DNA of 64,000 nt from G942493275 sp942493275 (GTDB lineage Bacteria > Actinomycetota > Coriobacteriia > Anaerosomatales > PHET01), in NCBI GenBank assembly GCA_942493275.1, contig OW818687.1, positions 1,426,001 through 1,490,000 of the forward strand, given 5' to 3'. Below are positions 35,886 through 45,465 of this stretch, one piece after another. Position 1 is the stretch's first letter, and each line of letters starts with the position of its first letter. The position numbers and the translations under genes were made by a program. The notes under the pieces are model-generated. The model worked only from the letters and a program-made list of their open reading frames with translations, did no database searches and was not told the DNA's origin.

Positions 35886-36027
35886 TCGCGATGCAGCCCG
35901 CGAATCTGTGCCCAAAGTGACAACCCGAGTCACCTTCTGTTGGGTACAATCAGAGACGACGAACGGTTCCCTGTGGGGCTTTTCGGCAGGAAACGCTTCC
36001 CAATCGGTGCCTCAAGGGGTGTGAACG

Positions 36028-36777
36028 GTGTCTGACGAACCCATCTCAGTACTCGTCATCGACGACGATCAGGCGATCGTAGAGATGATCAGGATGGGGC
36101 TCGAGTCCGAGGGGATGCGAGTCCATTCGGGAGGCGACGGCGCCGAAGGCATCGAGGTGCTCAACCGCGAGTCAGTCGACGTGGTGCTGCTCGACATCAT
36201 GATGCCGCGCGTCGACGGCTGGATGGCGCTGATGGACATGCGCAACAACCCGGCGACCGCCGACGTCCCCGTCATCATGCTCACCGCCAAGAACCAGGAC
36301 CTCGCCAAGATCCTCGCGTTCAAGCAGGGCGTGCAGCAGTACGTCACCAAGCCCTTCAACATCCTCGAACTGGCCGCGCGGGTCGAGAGCCTCGCCCGCG
36401 GCCGCAAGCGAATGAGCGGCGAGGCGCTGAACGGCGGCGAGCTCGAGTTCCGCAAGCTCGCGGTCCGCAAGGGCGGGCGTACGGTGCTGCTCACCGTCGA
36501 CGAGATCGTGTATCTCTCCGCGCGCAACAAGTCGACCTACGCGCACACCTATGAGAACCAGTACCTCGTCGACATGACGCTCGGCGACCTCGAAGGCCGG
36601 CTGACGCGCGACTCGTTCGTGCGGGTCCACCGTAGCTTCCTGGTGAACCTCAACAAGGTGCGCGAGATCCTGCGCGTCGACGGCTCCTACGTGGTGGTCG
36701 CGGGAGATCGCGACGAAACCCACATCCCGGTGGCGCGCCGCCAGGTTCGCGAGTTCCGCGAGGCCGTCGGCATCTAG
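36028..36777 (+). CDS. Response regulator with LytTR DNA-binding domain
   Basis: 249 residues. The receiver domain has the acidic triad VIDDD near residues 10-13, phosphoacceptor D56 in VVLLDIMMP and K in VTKPFNI. The LytTR domain from ~140 contains VDEIVYLSARNKSTYAHT and FVRVHRSFLVNLNKV. It starts at GTG. No sensor kinase gene is adjacent, so its partner is elsewhere. Confidence 0.92.
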   Translation: MSDEPISVLVIDDDQAIVEMIRMGLESEGMRVHSGGDGAEGIEVLNRESVDVVLLDIMMPRVDGWMALMDMRNNPATADVPVIMLTAKNQDLAKILAFKQGVQQYVTKPFNILELAARVESLARGRKRMSGEALNGGELEFRKLAVRKGGRTVLLTVDEIVYLSARNKSTYAHTYENQYLVDMTLGDLEGRLTRDSFVRVHRSFLVNLNKVREILRVDGSYVVVAGDRDETHIPVARRQVREFREAVGI

Positions 36778-36906
36778 GACGCTGATTATGAATCTTGCAC
36801 GCTTCCGGTAATCCCGAAGGCGCAATTCTCCGTTGCGTGAGCTCGAGTTCGGTGCACCGCCACGGCGACCGTCTCGTGCTCCGAGGTCTCATCGTGTGGT
36901 GTACGC

Positions 36907-36932
36907 CGTTTAGGTACAGCTGTACCTAAACG
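36907..36932. repeat. 26-bp perfect palindrome, copy 1
   Basis: The core TTTAGGTACAGCTGTACCTAAA (36909-36930) is flanked by one more matched pair on each side, CG...CG. It lies 99 bases upstream of the winged-helix gene. The same 22-bp core is found at 52078-52099. Possibly an operator. Confidence 0.75.
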
Positions 36933-37031
36933 CCATAGCGGACGCATCACAGGCCAAGGTTCCCGCGGAGACGCCTTCGTTCCGGGGCAGGTCCGCCGAC
37001 AGTCGCACATGTGAGGGGAAGGTGTGAGTCC

Positions 37032-37448
37032 ATGCCGAGACAGCCACGGTCGCTGCTGGAGAGCCTATTGGGGTCGGGCGCTCGGGCGCTCGTTCTCGAC
37101 AGACTCCTGTCCGCCCCGTCCGGGCACTACTGGATGCGCGAGCTTGTGCGGCACACGGGGGTCGGGATATCGAGCGTGCAGCGTGAGATCGCGCGGCTCG
37201 AGGCCCTGGGATTGATCTGCATGGGACGCAGTGGGCACGGCATCTACTTCGAGTTGAATGAAACCCACCCGCTGTACGAACCGCTCATCTCACTGGTGGC
37301 GGCATGTCGCGCGATTGACGGGCCCGTTCCGCTTGCCGACCCTTCGGCTGCACTCGATTTCCGGACGTCCCTGACGCCCGATGTCCACACACTGCTCAGC
37401 CAGATGCCGGTCCGCGCGAAACGTCCCGCCTCTCCTCCGCGCTGCTAG
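37032..37448 (+). CDS. Winged-helix regulator of the type that precedes MNT domains
   Basis: 138 residues from ATG at 37032 (GGGGAAGG upstream; GTG at 37011 is an alternative). [17 protein letters not shown], then [27 protein letters not shown] and a wing with [18 protein letters not shown] match the DNA-binding half of proteins that in other genomes carry a nucleotidyltransferase (MNT) domain; here the C terminus is a short unrelated tail and the MNT part is missing. The palindrome 99 bases upstream may be its operator (inference). Confidence 0.75.
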   Translation: MPRQPRSLLESLLGSGARALVLDRLLSAPSGHYWMRELVRHTGVGISSVQREIARLEALGLICMGRSGHGIYFELNETHPLYEPLISLVAACRAIDGPVPLADPSAALDFRTSLTPDVHTLLSQMPVRAKRPASPPRC

Positions 37449-38809
37449 TTCTTCAGCGACTGCAGCGGGGCGGGGAGCCTGCCGCCGCGGTGCGCGAAGA
37501 CCGTGCCGGCCCACTGGTTCACCGGCATGACCGGCGCCTCGCCGAGCAGGCCGCCGAAGCTCAGCCGGTCGCCCACGCTCTTGCCGATGGCCGGGATGAT
37601 GCGCACGGCCGTCGTCTTCGAGTTCACCACGCCGATCGCGCACTCGTCGGCGATCACGCCCGCGAGCGTCTCCACGGTGGTGTCGCCCGGAACCGCGATC
37701 ATGTCGAGCCCCACCGAGCACACAGCCGTCATGGCCTCGAGCTTCTCGAGCGTCAGCGCTCCCGACTCGGCGGCCCGGATCATGCCGGCGTCCTCGGAGA
37801 CGGGGATGAAGGCGCCCGAGAGGCCGCCCGTGGACGAGGTGCCCATCGCGCCGCCCTTCTTGACCGCGTCGTTGAGCATCGCGAGTGCGGCGGTGGTGCC
37901 GGGTCCGCCGCAGCGCCCCACGCCCATCGCCTCGATGATCGCCGCGACCGAATCGCCCTCGGCGGGCGTCGGAGCCAGCGAAAGGTCGACGATGCCCATC
38001 TCCACGCCGAGGCGGCGGGCCGCCTCGCGCGCGACCAGCTCACCCATACGCGTGATCTTGAACGACGTTCCCTTGATCGCCTCGGCGACGGTGGTCAGAT
38101 CGGCGTCCTCCGGGAGCGCGGAGACGACTGCGCGCACCACGCCGGGTCCCGAGATGCCGACGTTGATGACCGCGTCGGGCTCGCCCACACCGTGGACCGC
38201 GCCCGCCATGAACGGGTTGTCCTCGACCATGTTGGCGAACACGACGAGCTTCGCGCAGCCCAGGCAGTCGCGGTCCGCGGTCGCCTCGGCGGCGGCCTTC
38301 ACGGTCTGCGCCATCAGCAGCACGGCATCCATGTTGATGCCCGCGCGCGTGGTAGCGACGTTGACGGAGGCGCAGACGCGGTCGGTGGTGGCCAGCGCCG
38401 ATGGGATCGAGTTGATGAGACGTCGCTCGCCGTCACCGATGCCCTTGTGCACCAGCGCCGAGAACCCTCCGATGAAGTCGACGCCCACTTCCTTGGCCGC
38501 CCGGTCGAGAGCCTCGGCGAAGGGCGAGATGTCCTCGGCACGGCAGGCTGAGGCGAGCTGTGCGATCGGGGTCACCGAGATGCGCTTGTTGACGATCGGG
38601 ATGCCGTACTCGGCCTCGATCTGCGCCGCGACCGGCAAGAGCTTGTCGGCGGCCGAAGTCACGCGCTCGTAGACGCGGCGGACGGCGACGTCGATGTCGG
38701 AATCGGCGCAGTCCGAGAGGGACAGGCCGAGCGTGACGGTACGGATGTCGAGGCTCTGCTGCGTCATCATGAGCAGCGTTTCGACGATCTCCTCGGGAGT
38801 GATCTGCAC
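37445..38809 (-). CDS. UPF0210 (PFL family) protein
   Basis: 454 residues from GTG at 38809, eight bases downstream of GGAGG. Opening [16 protein letters not shown] is followed by [18 protein letters not shown], the conserved [11 protein letters not shown] and [17 protein letters not shown]. The family is uncharacterised (UPF0210, DUF711) and nearly always adjacent to a small ACT protein, as here. It converges on the winged-helix gene with a four-base overlap. Confidence 0.93.
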   Translation of the reverse strand: MQITPEEIVETLLMMTQQSLDIRTVTLGLSLSDCADSDIDVAVRRVYERVTSAADKLLPVAAQIEAEYGIPIVNKRISVTPIAQLASACRAEDISPFAEALDRAAKEVGVDFIGGFSALVHKGIGDGERRLINSIPSALATTDRVCASVNVATTRAGINMDAVLLMAQTVKAAAEATADRDCLGCAKLVVFANMVEDNPFMAGAVHGVGEPDAVINVGISGPGVVRAVVSALPEDADLTTVAEAIKGTSFKITRMGELVAREAARRLGVEMGIVDLSLAPTPAEGDSVAAIIEAMGVGRCGGPGTTAALAMLNDAVKKGGAMGTSSTGGLSGAFIPVSEDAGMIRAAESGALTLEKLEAMTAVCSVGLDMIAVPGDTTVETLAGVIADECAIGVVNSKTTAVRIIPAIGKSVGDRLSFGGLLGEAPVMPVNQWAGTVFAHRGGRLPAPLQSLKN

Positions 38810-38855
38810 TTGGGTGGCCTCCGGGTCGGGGGTCGGCGTGAGTGGGTGGTGTGGG

Positions 38856-39131
38856 CTAGATGCGGTGCATGAATCGGAAGACGTCCTCACGCTGCAGCGT
38901 GATCTGGAGACCGAGCTCGTCGGCAGACTCGGCAAGGCGGGCCTGCAGCACGTCGAAAGCGACCTGTTCCTCGTCGACCGTCACGAGCATGGTCATCGAG
39001 AAGATGCCGCCGATGATGGTCTGGCGGATGTCTTCGATGTTCGCGTGAGACTCGGCGAGCACGCGGGAGACGGTGGCGACGATGCCGACACGGTCTTCGC
39101 CCAGTACTGAAAGGATCGCGGGGGTGCGCAT
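38856..39131 (-). CDS. ACT domain protein (UPF0237)
   Basis: 91 residues of a single ACT domain: [36 protein letters not shown], then a second beta-alpha-beta half. ACT domains bind amino acids or other small ligands and regulate enzymes. It precedes the UPF0210 gene in the same orientation. Partner and ligand are not known. AGGAGGA precedes the ATG. Confidence 0.93.
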   Translation of the reverse strand: MRTPAILSVLGEDRVGIVATVSRVLAESHANIEDIRQTIIGGIFSMTMLVTVDEEQVAFDVLQARLAESADELGLQITLQREDVFRFMHRI

Positions 39132-39254
39132 GGTTCCTCCTCGGTGGCGGGGCCCTCAGGCGAGGGGGCCCCAAGCGTATACACTGTTATACCGCAGGCG
39201 CGCCGGGCGAAAGCGCCCCCGCACACCCGTCACCACGATCGCCGGGAGGCGTAC

Positions 39255-39467
39255 ATGGCTGTTCCCATCACACCCGTGCACGTTGGCAACGTGGTGAAAC
39301 TCAAGAAGCCGCACCCCTGCGGGGCCAACGAGTGGGAGGTCACGCGCGTGGGTGCCGACATCAAGCTCAAGTGCCTCGGGTGCGAGCGCCAGGTGATGCT
39401 CGAGCGCTACGAGTTCGACCGGCGGTTCCGTGGCTTCATCGAGCGCGAGGACTCCGCGGAGGACTAG
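39255..39467 (+). CDS. DUF951 family protein
   Basis: 70 residues. HVGNVVKLKKPHPCGANEWEV and IKLKCLGCERQVMLER give the DUF951 pattern with CxxC in the second half. Role unknown, perhaps nucleic-acid binding. ATG at 39255 is chosen because the earlier frame lacks a ribosome-binding site. Convergent four-base overlap with the M23-like gene. Confidence 0.88.
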   Translation: MAVPITPVHVGNVVKLKKPHPCGANEWEVTRVGADIKLKCLGCERQVMLERYEFDRRFRGFIEREDSAED

Positions 39468-40531
39468 GAGCCGCCCACCGCGATCGCACCCTTGAGTCCC
39501 TTGTAGCGCGAGTCCTTCGCGTTGTTGAGCTGGAAGTGCACGTGGTCACCGCCGCCGGTGGTGTAGTCACCCAGCTGATGATGGACCCTGTCCGAGAGGT
39601 GCCTGACCGCAGCCATCCGCGTCACCCCGGCGATGACCTCGTCGCCCGGTTTCACGGTCACGTCGTCCACGTGGATCATCACCGCGTCTATCTCGGGGAA
39701 GCCCTTGGGCTGGATGTGGATCTCGTAGTCGTCGTATCGCCCATAGAGCTTGTAGGCCTTCACCTTCACTACGGTGCCGCTGACCGGCGAGTACACGTCG
39801 GTTCCGGCGGGCGCGCCCACGTCGACCGCGCTATCCGGCTTGCCCGGGCGATTTCGCCACATCCTGAGGACGGTGCCGTTGAGCGTCGCGGTGGGACCGT
39901 CCTCCTGGTTCGCCTTGTCTCGGTGAGTGGACTTGTCCTTCTTGGCCTGCTTCATGTCCGCGTCATCGAGCGAGGTCGACATGTGGAGCGCGTACGTGTA
40001 GGACGCCTGATGGAAGCCGACCTCGGTGAGGTTCTCTACCGAGACGGGCAGGCGAAGCTGCATCGATCGGTACGAGGCGAAGAACGGCGTGGGGTCCTCG
40101 GCCGGAGCGAGCGCACGCATGACCGCGGTGCCTTCGGGCGGGGCGCTCGCGCGAACCCAGGTCGGCGGCGCCGGGGTGATGGTGCCTGTCGTCTCGGCGA
40201 GAGGATCGGCCGCGGCGCGCTTGTCGGAGGTGGCGCGCCACCCCACGAGCATCGCAGCGACCACACTCACGAGCGCGACCGTCATCGCGATGCGCTGGCG
40301 ACGCATCCGCTGCTCGCGGCGCTGCTCGCGGGCCTGCCTGCCGCTGAGGGCCAGCCCGGCGTCACGCGCAGGTCGCAGTCGGCGCGCGTCGGGGCCCTGC
40401 GTCTGGCTCGCGCGCGGCTCGACGCTGTAGAGGTCGACGCCGGGATAGCGAATCTGGTCGGTACGGATGCGCTTGACGGTGCTGTCGCTGTGGCGGGCCG
40501 AGCGGGCCGGTCTGCGGCGCGGCGTCGTCAC
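39464..40531 (-). CDS. Membrane-anchored M23-like (LytM-related) protein, degenerate
   Basis: 355 residues. A basic N-terminal segment leads into one membrane helix (residues ~81-97), then a spacer and a C-terminal domain with AVDVGAPAGTDVYSPVSG, IDAVMIHVDDV and HVHFQL. The M23 zinc ligand HxxxD is not seen and the closing motif is HVHFQ, so zinc binding and peptidase activity are doubtful. Likely extracytoplasmic. It overlaps the CapA-like gene by four bases. Confidence 0.65.
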   Translation of the reverse strand: MTTPRRRPARSARHSDSTVKRIRTDQIRYPGVDLYSVEPRASQTQGPDARRLRPARDAGLALSGRQAREQRREQRMRRQRIAMTVALVSVVAAMLVGWRATSDKRAAADPLAETTGTITPAPPTWVRASAPPEGTAVMRALAPAEDPTPFFASYRSMQLRLPVSVENLTEVGFHQASYTYALHMSTSLDDADMKQAKKDKSTHRDKANQEDGPTATLNGTVLRMWRNRPGKPDSAVDVGAPAGTDVYSPVSGTVVKVKAYKLYGRYDDYEIHIQPKGFPEIDAVMIHVDDVTVKPGDEVIAGVTRMAAVRHLSDRVHHQLGDYTTGGGDHVHFQLNNAKDSRYKGLKGAIAVGGS

Positions 40532-41745
40532 GGCAGGATCCTCGCGCTGTCGCCGTCGATGTCGATGGTGGTGCCGTGCGGCGCCGAGATGTCGGAGAGG
40601 CGATCGAGAATCACGCGCGCCTCCTTGCCGCTCACGTACTCGGGGCGGCCGTACTCGTCGAGGTAGACGGGCTTGGCGGTCGCGTTGGCGACACCGTCGG
40701 GGCCGAGCTCGGCCTCCAGGATGAAGGATTCACCGGTTTTGCGAGAGTAGTGATCGAACACGAAATCTCCGAGTGAGTAGGCGATGAGCCTGCCATTGTA
40801 GAACTCGACGCCCTGAATGACATGGGGATGATGGGCGAGCACCATGTCGGCGCCCGCGTCGATGACCTTGTGAGCCTTTGCGACCTGGTCTCCGTTGGCG
40901 TAATCCTCGTATTCGACGCCCCAGTGGAACGAGACGATCACGTAGTCGTGGGTCTTCTTGGCCTCACGGATGGCGTCGGTGATGAGGTCCATGTCCATCT
41001 TGCCGCTCGCCACGCCGGGCCGCTCCTCGCTCGCCAGGAAGCCCGGCGGCAGGATGTGGGTGTAGGCGAGGTAGGCGACCGTCGCGCCGCTCTCGGTCTC
41101 GATCGTCGCGGGCTTCCATGCAGCCTCGGTGTTCTCGCCGACCCCCGAGTGGCCGATGCCGGCCTCGTCGAGGCTCGCGATCGTGTCGCGCATCGGGTCC
41201 CAGCCGTAGTCCATCGCGTGGTTGTTGGCGAGCGAGACCGCGTCGAAGCCGGCGAGCTTCAGGCCCTGGATGCCGGCGGGGGCTCCTCGGAAGGCGTACT
41301 TGGGCTCTTTGACCGGGTTGCGCTCACCGCTGTTGGCCAGCGTCGTCTCGAGGTTGCCCACGGTGACGTCGGCGGCGGCGAGCCGGGACGCGACCGGCTT
41401 GAGCGGGGCTTCCCCGCCCTGGGACTCGACGAGCGCCTTCACCTGGCGGTCGAAGAGCATGTCTCCGACGCCGGCCACGGTGATGGTCGGCACGCGCGCG
41501 GGCTCGGGAGCGGCGACGGGGGTGGGAGTCGGTTCGGCCGCCGCAGCCGTGGTCTCGGCCGAAGACGCAGGGGTCGCGGGTGCGGGCGCGGGCTTTTGGG
41601 GATCGGCCACGGCGAACCACACGGCGCCCGCGATCACGGCGACGAGGACAACCGCTGCGAGCCCCCATCCGATCGCGCGCCGACGAGCCGCGCGGTGGCG
41701 CGACTGGATGACGCTGCGTCTATAGGTACGAAGGGGAGAGGGCAT
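40528..41745 (-). CDS. CapA-family protein (PGA synthesis-like metallophosphatase fold)
   Basis: 405 residues from ATG at 41745, just past a membrane-anchor (residues ~24-45). GVGDMLFDR, VGNLETTL, LANNHAMDYG and SFHWGVEYEDY are the conserved metal-binding pattern of CapA/PgsA calcineurin-like proteins. In Bacillus, CapA is needed for poly-gamma-glutamate; no other pgs/cap genes are here, so the substrate is unknown. It is divergent from the V-ATPase operon. Confidence 0.88.
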   Translation of the reverse strand: MPSPLRTYRRSVIQSRHRAARRRAIGWGLAAVVLVAVIAGAVWFAVADPQKPAPAPATPASSAETTAAAAEPTPTPVAAPEPARVPTITVAGVGDMLFDRQVKALVESQGGEAPLKPVASRLAAADVTVGNLETTLANSGERNPVKEPKYAFRGAPAGIQGLKLAGFDAVSLANNHAMDYGWDPMRDTIASLDEAGIGHSGVGENTEAAWKPATIETESGATVAYLAYTHILPPGFLASEERPGVASGKMDMDLITDAIREAKKTHDYVIVSFHWGVEYEDYANGDQVAKAHKVIDAGADMVLAHHPHVIQGVEFYNGRLIAYSLGDFVFDHYSRKTGESFILEAELGPDGVANATAKPVYLDEYGRPEYVSGKEARVILDRLSDISAPHGTTIDIDGDSARILP

Positions 41746-41877
41746 CAGCGACCTGTCATGCAACAAGCGTTCCGACGTTGCGCAGATTATACGGCGCGAG
41801 AGGGTTTTCCATGCGCGCAAGAGGAGTATACTGTCGCGGATTGCTCCCGTGGGTGGGGGCGCGTCAGCGGGGGTGGC

Positions 41878-42183
41878 ATGGAGAAGCTCGAAGACATCAT
41901 GCGTGCCGAAGAGGCCGCACGGCACACGGTCGCGGACGCCCGCGAGCGTGCCGAAGCGCTCGTCCGCACCGCCGAGAAGGACTCGCGGGAGCGGGTCGCG
42001 ACGGCCCGCATCGACGCCGCCAAGGCAGCCGACAAGCTGCGAGCCGATGCGGTCGCCCGCGCCGAGGCCGAGGCCACCGCGATCAGGGGCGCTGCCGAGG
42101 GCGACCTCACGGCTGAACTTGCCGCATCACGTGCCCGGCTCGATGTAGCCGCTCAGGCGGCCGTCGCAGAACTGCTGGGGTAA
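41878..42183 (+). CDS. V/A-type ATPase subunit H/G (peripheral stalk)
   Basis: 101 residues, a long charged heptad helix beginning MEKLEDIMRAEEAARHTV, with GGGGGTGGC upstream of the ATG. It resembles AhaH/NtpF subunits that pair with subunit E in the peripheral stalk. First gene of an eleven-gene operon; the leader contains a TATACT (41827-41832) candidate -10. It is four bases from subunit I. Confidence 0.8.
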   Translation: MEKLEDIMRAEEAARHTVADARERAEALVRTAEKDSRERVATARIDAAKAADKLRADAVARAEAEATAIRGAAEGDLTAELAASRARLDVAAQAAVAELLG

Positions 42184-42186
42184 CTC

Positions 42187-44361
42187 GTGTCAGTAGCCCG
42201 CATGTCGAAGGTCACGGTCCTGGGTTACGCACCCGTGATGGACGAAGTGATCGACACGCTCCAGCGGGCAGACGTCCTCGAGATCGAGGCGCACCCGTAT
42301 CAGGAACTCGCCACCGTCGACGTCGCCCCTGACGACGCACGCCTGCGCGATCTCGACGAGCAGGCCGCCGATGCGCATTTCGTGCGCGACTTTCTGCGCC
42401 GCTACCACAAGAGCGAGCAGCCCTTCTCGGCGTTCGTGACCGAGAAGTTCCACCTGGATCGCGACGAGTACTTGGGACTCCACTTCGACACCCGCTTCAA
42501 GCGACTCTACCGAGAGACGGTCGACATCTCGAACCGGATGGCTGCAGCCGAGCGCGAGCGAGCACGCCTCGTGGCGCTGGCGCACGACCTCGAGCCCTGG
42601 GCGGACTTCCGCCTGGAGATCGGCCGCTGGAAGGGCACCGACCGCACGACGCTGTTCACCGGCACTGTGCCCGCCTCCGAAGGCGTGAAGATCCGTGCTG
42701 CACTGCGCGACGAGCTCGATGCCGTGACCGTCACCGAACTCGGGCCGGTGGGCGACCGCCAGGCCTGGGTCGTCATCGCGCACAAGAGTTGCGCCGAGGA
42801 GGTTCGCTCCTTCCTCGCCCGCACCGACTTCACCGAGGTGTCGTTCCCCGGCCTCATCGACTACCCGGCGGAGGAGCGTGCGGCCGCATTCGAGCACGTC
42901 GCCCGCATCGACGCGGAGGTCGCCGAACTCGCCGAGAAGGGCGCCGCGCTCTCCGAGGAGAACTACCTGCACGCGGTCGCGCTGGTGCAGGCAATCGAGT
43001 CCGAGCGCGACCGGCTGCTCGTCCGCCGCGACTTCGCCTCGACCGAGCGCACATTCGTCATCTGCGGCTGGGTCCGCGAGTCGAGGTCGGCCGAACTCGA
43101 GGCAGCACTCGCGCGGTTCGCCGTCGCCGTTGACCTGACGCTCGCGGCTCCCGGAGAGGACGACCGGCCTCCGGTCGAGCTCGACAACCCGCGCTGGCTC
43201 AGGCCGCTCGAGGTCCTCACCGACCTGTACGGGCGACCCGCCTATGGCGACCTCGACCCGACGCCGCTGCTGGCGCCGTTCTTCCTGCTGTTCTTCGCCA
43301 TCTGCATCAGCGACGTCGGCTACGGGGCGATGCTCATCGGCGGCGCATGGGCTGTCAAGTCGAAGCTCGACGTCACCGCGGGCGTGAAGCGCTTCTGCAC
43401 GCTCCTCCAGTACGGCGGCGCGGTCGCGATGTTCGTAGGCGTGCTGTTCGGCTCGTACTTCGCGCTCCCGGTCGACGTTCTCCCGCCGTTCCTGCAGAGC
43501 CTGCAGGTGCTCGATCCGCTCGGCGAGCTCACGACCTTCCTGCTGATCACGATGGTGCTCGGCGTCATCCAGGTCTTCTTCGGCGTGTTCATCGCCGCCT
43601 ACGACGCGTTTCGCCGAGGCGACCCCTCGGAGGCAGTCTTCGGACAGCTCTCGACGATCTTCCTGTTCGCCTGTATCGCGGCGATGGTGGTCACCGGTCA
43701 GGGCGTGTGGCTGTCTGTGGGCCTCGTTGGCACGATGCTGATGCAGGGCCGAGCCATCCAGGCCGCCGTCGGAAGCAGCGAGCGTCCCACGTGGGATCGC
43801 GCCCTCGGCGTCCTGTGGCTGCTCGTCGCACTCGCCGCCGCTTTCATGATGGGCCTGGCGAGCGTGTGGACGTGGCTCGGCATCCTGGCCGGGGCCTCGA
43901 TCGTGCTCGCTATCGTCTCGAAGTCGGCGCGTGCAGCGGTTCTCGGCCTTCTTGGCGGGGCGTATGCGGTGTACGGCATGAGCGCGTTTGTGGGCGACAT
44001 CCTGTCCTACACCCGACTCGCGGCGCTCGGCCTTTCCGGCGCGCTCGTCGGCTACGTGTTCAACCTGCTTGCCGGACTGGTCATGGCGCCGGCGATGGAG
44101 CTCATGGGAGCCGGCGGCGTCAACATCCTGTGGGGCGTTCTGATCGCGGCCTTCTCGGCCACGGTCTTTGTGGTGGGACACACGTTCAACGTCGTCATCA
44201 ACCTGCTCGGCGCGTTCGTGCACCCAGCGCGCCTGCAGTTTGTCGAGTTCTTCAGCAAGTTCTACGAGGCTGGCGGCCGGGTCTTCCGACCGTTTGGCCG
44301 ACGCACGGAACACCTGGTGCTGGAAGCCGGCGGTGCCGGCTCGGAAGGAGGAGCAGGATAA
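42187..44361 (+). CDS. ntpI: V-type ATP synthase subunit I
   Basis: 724 residues. The N-terminal cytoplasmic domain (residues ~1-355, with MSKVTVLGYAPVMDEVIDT) is followed by about seven or eight membrane helices with GAVAMFVGVLFGSYF and the conserved YTRLAALGLSGALVGYVFNLLAG. The arginine in the loop SYTRLAAL is the ion-pathway residue of the a/I family. It is part of the membrane sector that couples ion flow to rotation. Start could also be the ATG at 42202. Confidence 0.95.
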   Translation: MSVARMSKVTVLGYAPVMDEVIDTLQRADVLEIEAHPYQELATVDVAPDDARLRDLDEQAADAHFVRDFLRRYHKSEQPFSAFVTEKFHLDRDEYLGLHFDTRFKRLYRETVDISNRMAAAERERARLVALAHDLEPWADFRLEIGRWKGTDRTTLFTGTVPASEGVKIRAALRDELDAVTVTELGPVGDRQAWVVIAHKSCAEEVRSFLARTDFTEVSFPGLIDYPAEERAAAFEHVARIDAEVAELAEKGAALSEENYLHAVALVQAIESERDRLLVRRDFASTERTFVICGWVRESRSAELEAALARFAVAVDLTLAAPGEDDRPPVELDNPRWLRPLEVLTDLYGRPAYGDLDPTPLLAPFFLLFFAICISDVGYGAMLIGGAWAVKSKLDVTAGVKRFCTLLQYGGAVAMFVGVLFGSYFALPVDVLPPFLQSLQVLDPLGELTTFLLITMVLGVIQVFFGVFIAAYDAFRRGDPSEAVFGQLSTIFLFACIAAMVVTGQGVWLSVGLVGTMLMQGRAIQAAVGSSERPTWDRALGVLWLLVALAAAFMMGLASVWTWLGILAGASIVLAIVSKSARAAVLGLLGGAYAVYGMSAFVGDILSYTRLAALGLSGALVGYVFNLLAGLVMAPAMELMGAGGVNILWGVLIAAFSATVFVVGHTFNVVINLLGAFVHPARLQFVEFFSKFYEAGGRVFRPFGRRTEHLVLEAGGAGSEGGAG

Positions 44362-44363
44362 GG

Positions 44364-44858
44364 ATGGAGACGTTTCTGGGAATGGCCGGAACGGACTGGG
44401 CGCTCATGGGGGCCGGGTTCGCCGCGGTGCTCGGTGGCATCGGTTCGGCAATCGGCATCACCACTGCATCGGGCACGGTCTCTGGCGTCCTGAGTGAGGA
44501 CGACACCAAGTTCGGCCAGCTTCTGCCGATCGCCGCGATGCCGGGTACGCAGGGCATCTACGGCTTCATCGCCGCAGTGCTCGTCGTTGTGTTCTTCAAC
44601 CTGCTCGGCGGCGAGGTCAGCACGCTGTCAGGCACGGCGGGCTTTCAGATCTTCCTGGCGTGCCAGCCGGTCGCGTGGCTGTGCCTCATGACCGCGATCT
44701 ACCAGGGCCGCACGGGCTCGAGCGCGGCGGGCATCGTCGCCGCTGGCAAGAGCGCGCCGGCGCTGGTCTTCCCGGCGCTCGTCGAGACCTACGCGATCCT
44801 GGCGCTCATCGTCACGATCCTGATGCTGCTCGGCCTCCAGGCCGCCTACGCGGGCTAG
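44364..44858 (+). CDS. ntpK: V-type ATP synthase subunit K (membrane ring)
   Basis: 164 residues, a duplicated hairpin with four helices. The first half carries PGTQG with T62 and Q63; the second half carries YQG (Q114) and VETYAI with E141. This is the four-helix NtpK form with one carboxylate per protomer. The T, Q, Q and E positions match ligands known in the sodium-binding Enterococcus hirae ring (inference; alignment by eye). AGGAGGAGC precedes the ATG. Confidence 0.93.
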   Translation: METFLGMAGTDWALMGAGFAAVLGGIGSAIGITTASGTVSGVLSEDDTKFGQLLPIAAMPGTQGIYGFIAAVLVVVFFNLLGGEVSTLSGTAGFQIFLACQPVAWLCLMTAIYQGRTGSSAAGIVAAGKSAPALVFPALVETYAILALIVTILMLLGLQAAYAG

Positions 44859-44868
44859 GGAGCTCGCT

Positions 44869-45456
44869 GTGGCGCTTGCCGACATCATCGAACGCATAGA
44901 CGCCGACGCTGAGTCCGAGGCGGCCGAGCTGATCGCCGACGCCGAGGCCCGCGCAGCCGCGCTGAACGCCGACGCCGATGCGGTCGCCAAGAAGATTCTG
45001 GCCGACTCGCACGCGGCCGCCGAGCGCGAGGCCGGGCGCATGGCCGACACGATCGTCGTGAACGCGCGTCTCGCGGCGCGCGACCGGGCGGTCACCGCCC
45101 GCCGCGTGCTCGTGGACGAGGCGCTTTCTGCTGCCGCCGAGAAGCTCTCGGTGCTCTCGGACGCCGAGTACGCCGCGTTCCTGGGCGCCAAGATCGCAGC
45201 CGCCGCGCGCGGTGGCGAGACGCTCTCGCTCGGCTCGGCCGACGCCAAGCGTCTCGACGCCATCGTGGCTGCGGTGCGCGAGATTGCGCCGCATCTCGGG
45301 CTCATGGTGAGCGATGCCCCCGCGCCCTTCGAGCGCGGCGCCATGCTGCACGGCGAGCGCGTCAGCGCGGACCTGTCGCTGCCGGCGCTCGTCGCCGAGC
45401 GACGTGACGACCTCGAGCTTGTGATCATGCAGGCGCTGGCGAACAGGGAGGCGTAG
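44869..45456 (+). CDS. ntpE: V-type ATP synthase subunit E
   Basis: 195 residues from GTG. The N-terminal half is a coiled coil (ALADIIERIDADAESEAAELIADAEA...), and the C-terminal half has the globular domain ending in ADLSLPALVAERRDDLELVIMQAL. It forms the peripheral stalk with H. Position between K and C is usual. Confidence 0.9.
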   Translation: MALADIIERIDADAESEAAELIADAEARAAALNADADAVAKKILADSHAAAEREAGRMADTIVVNARLAARDRAVTARRVLVDEALSAAAEKLSVLSDAEYAAFLGAKIAAAARGGETLSLGSADAKRLDAIVAAVREIAPHLGLMVSDAPAPFERGAMLHGERVSADLSLPALVAERRDDLELVIMQALANREA

Positions 45457-45465
45457 GGAGCGGCG

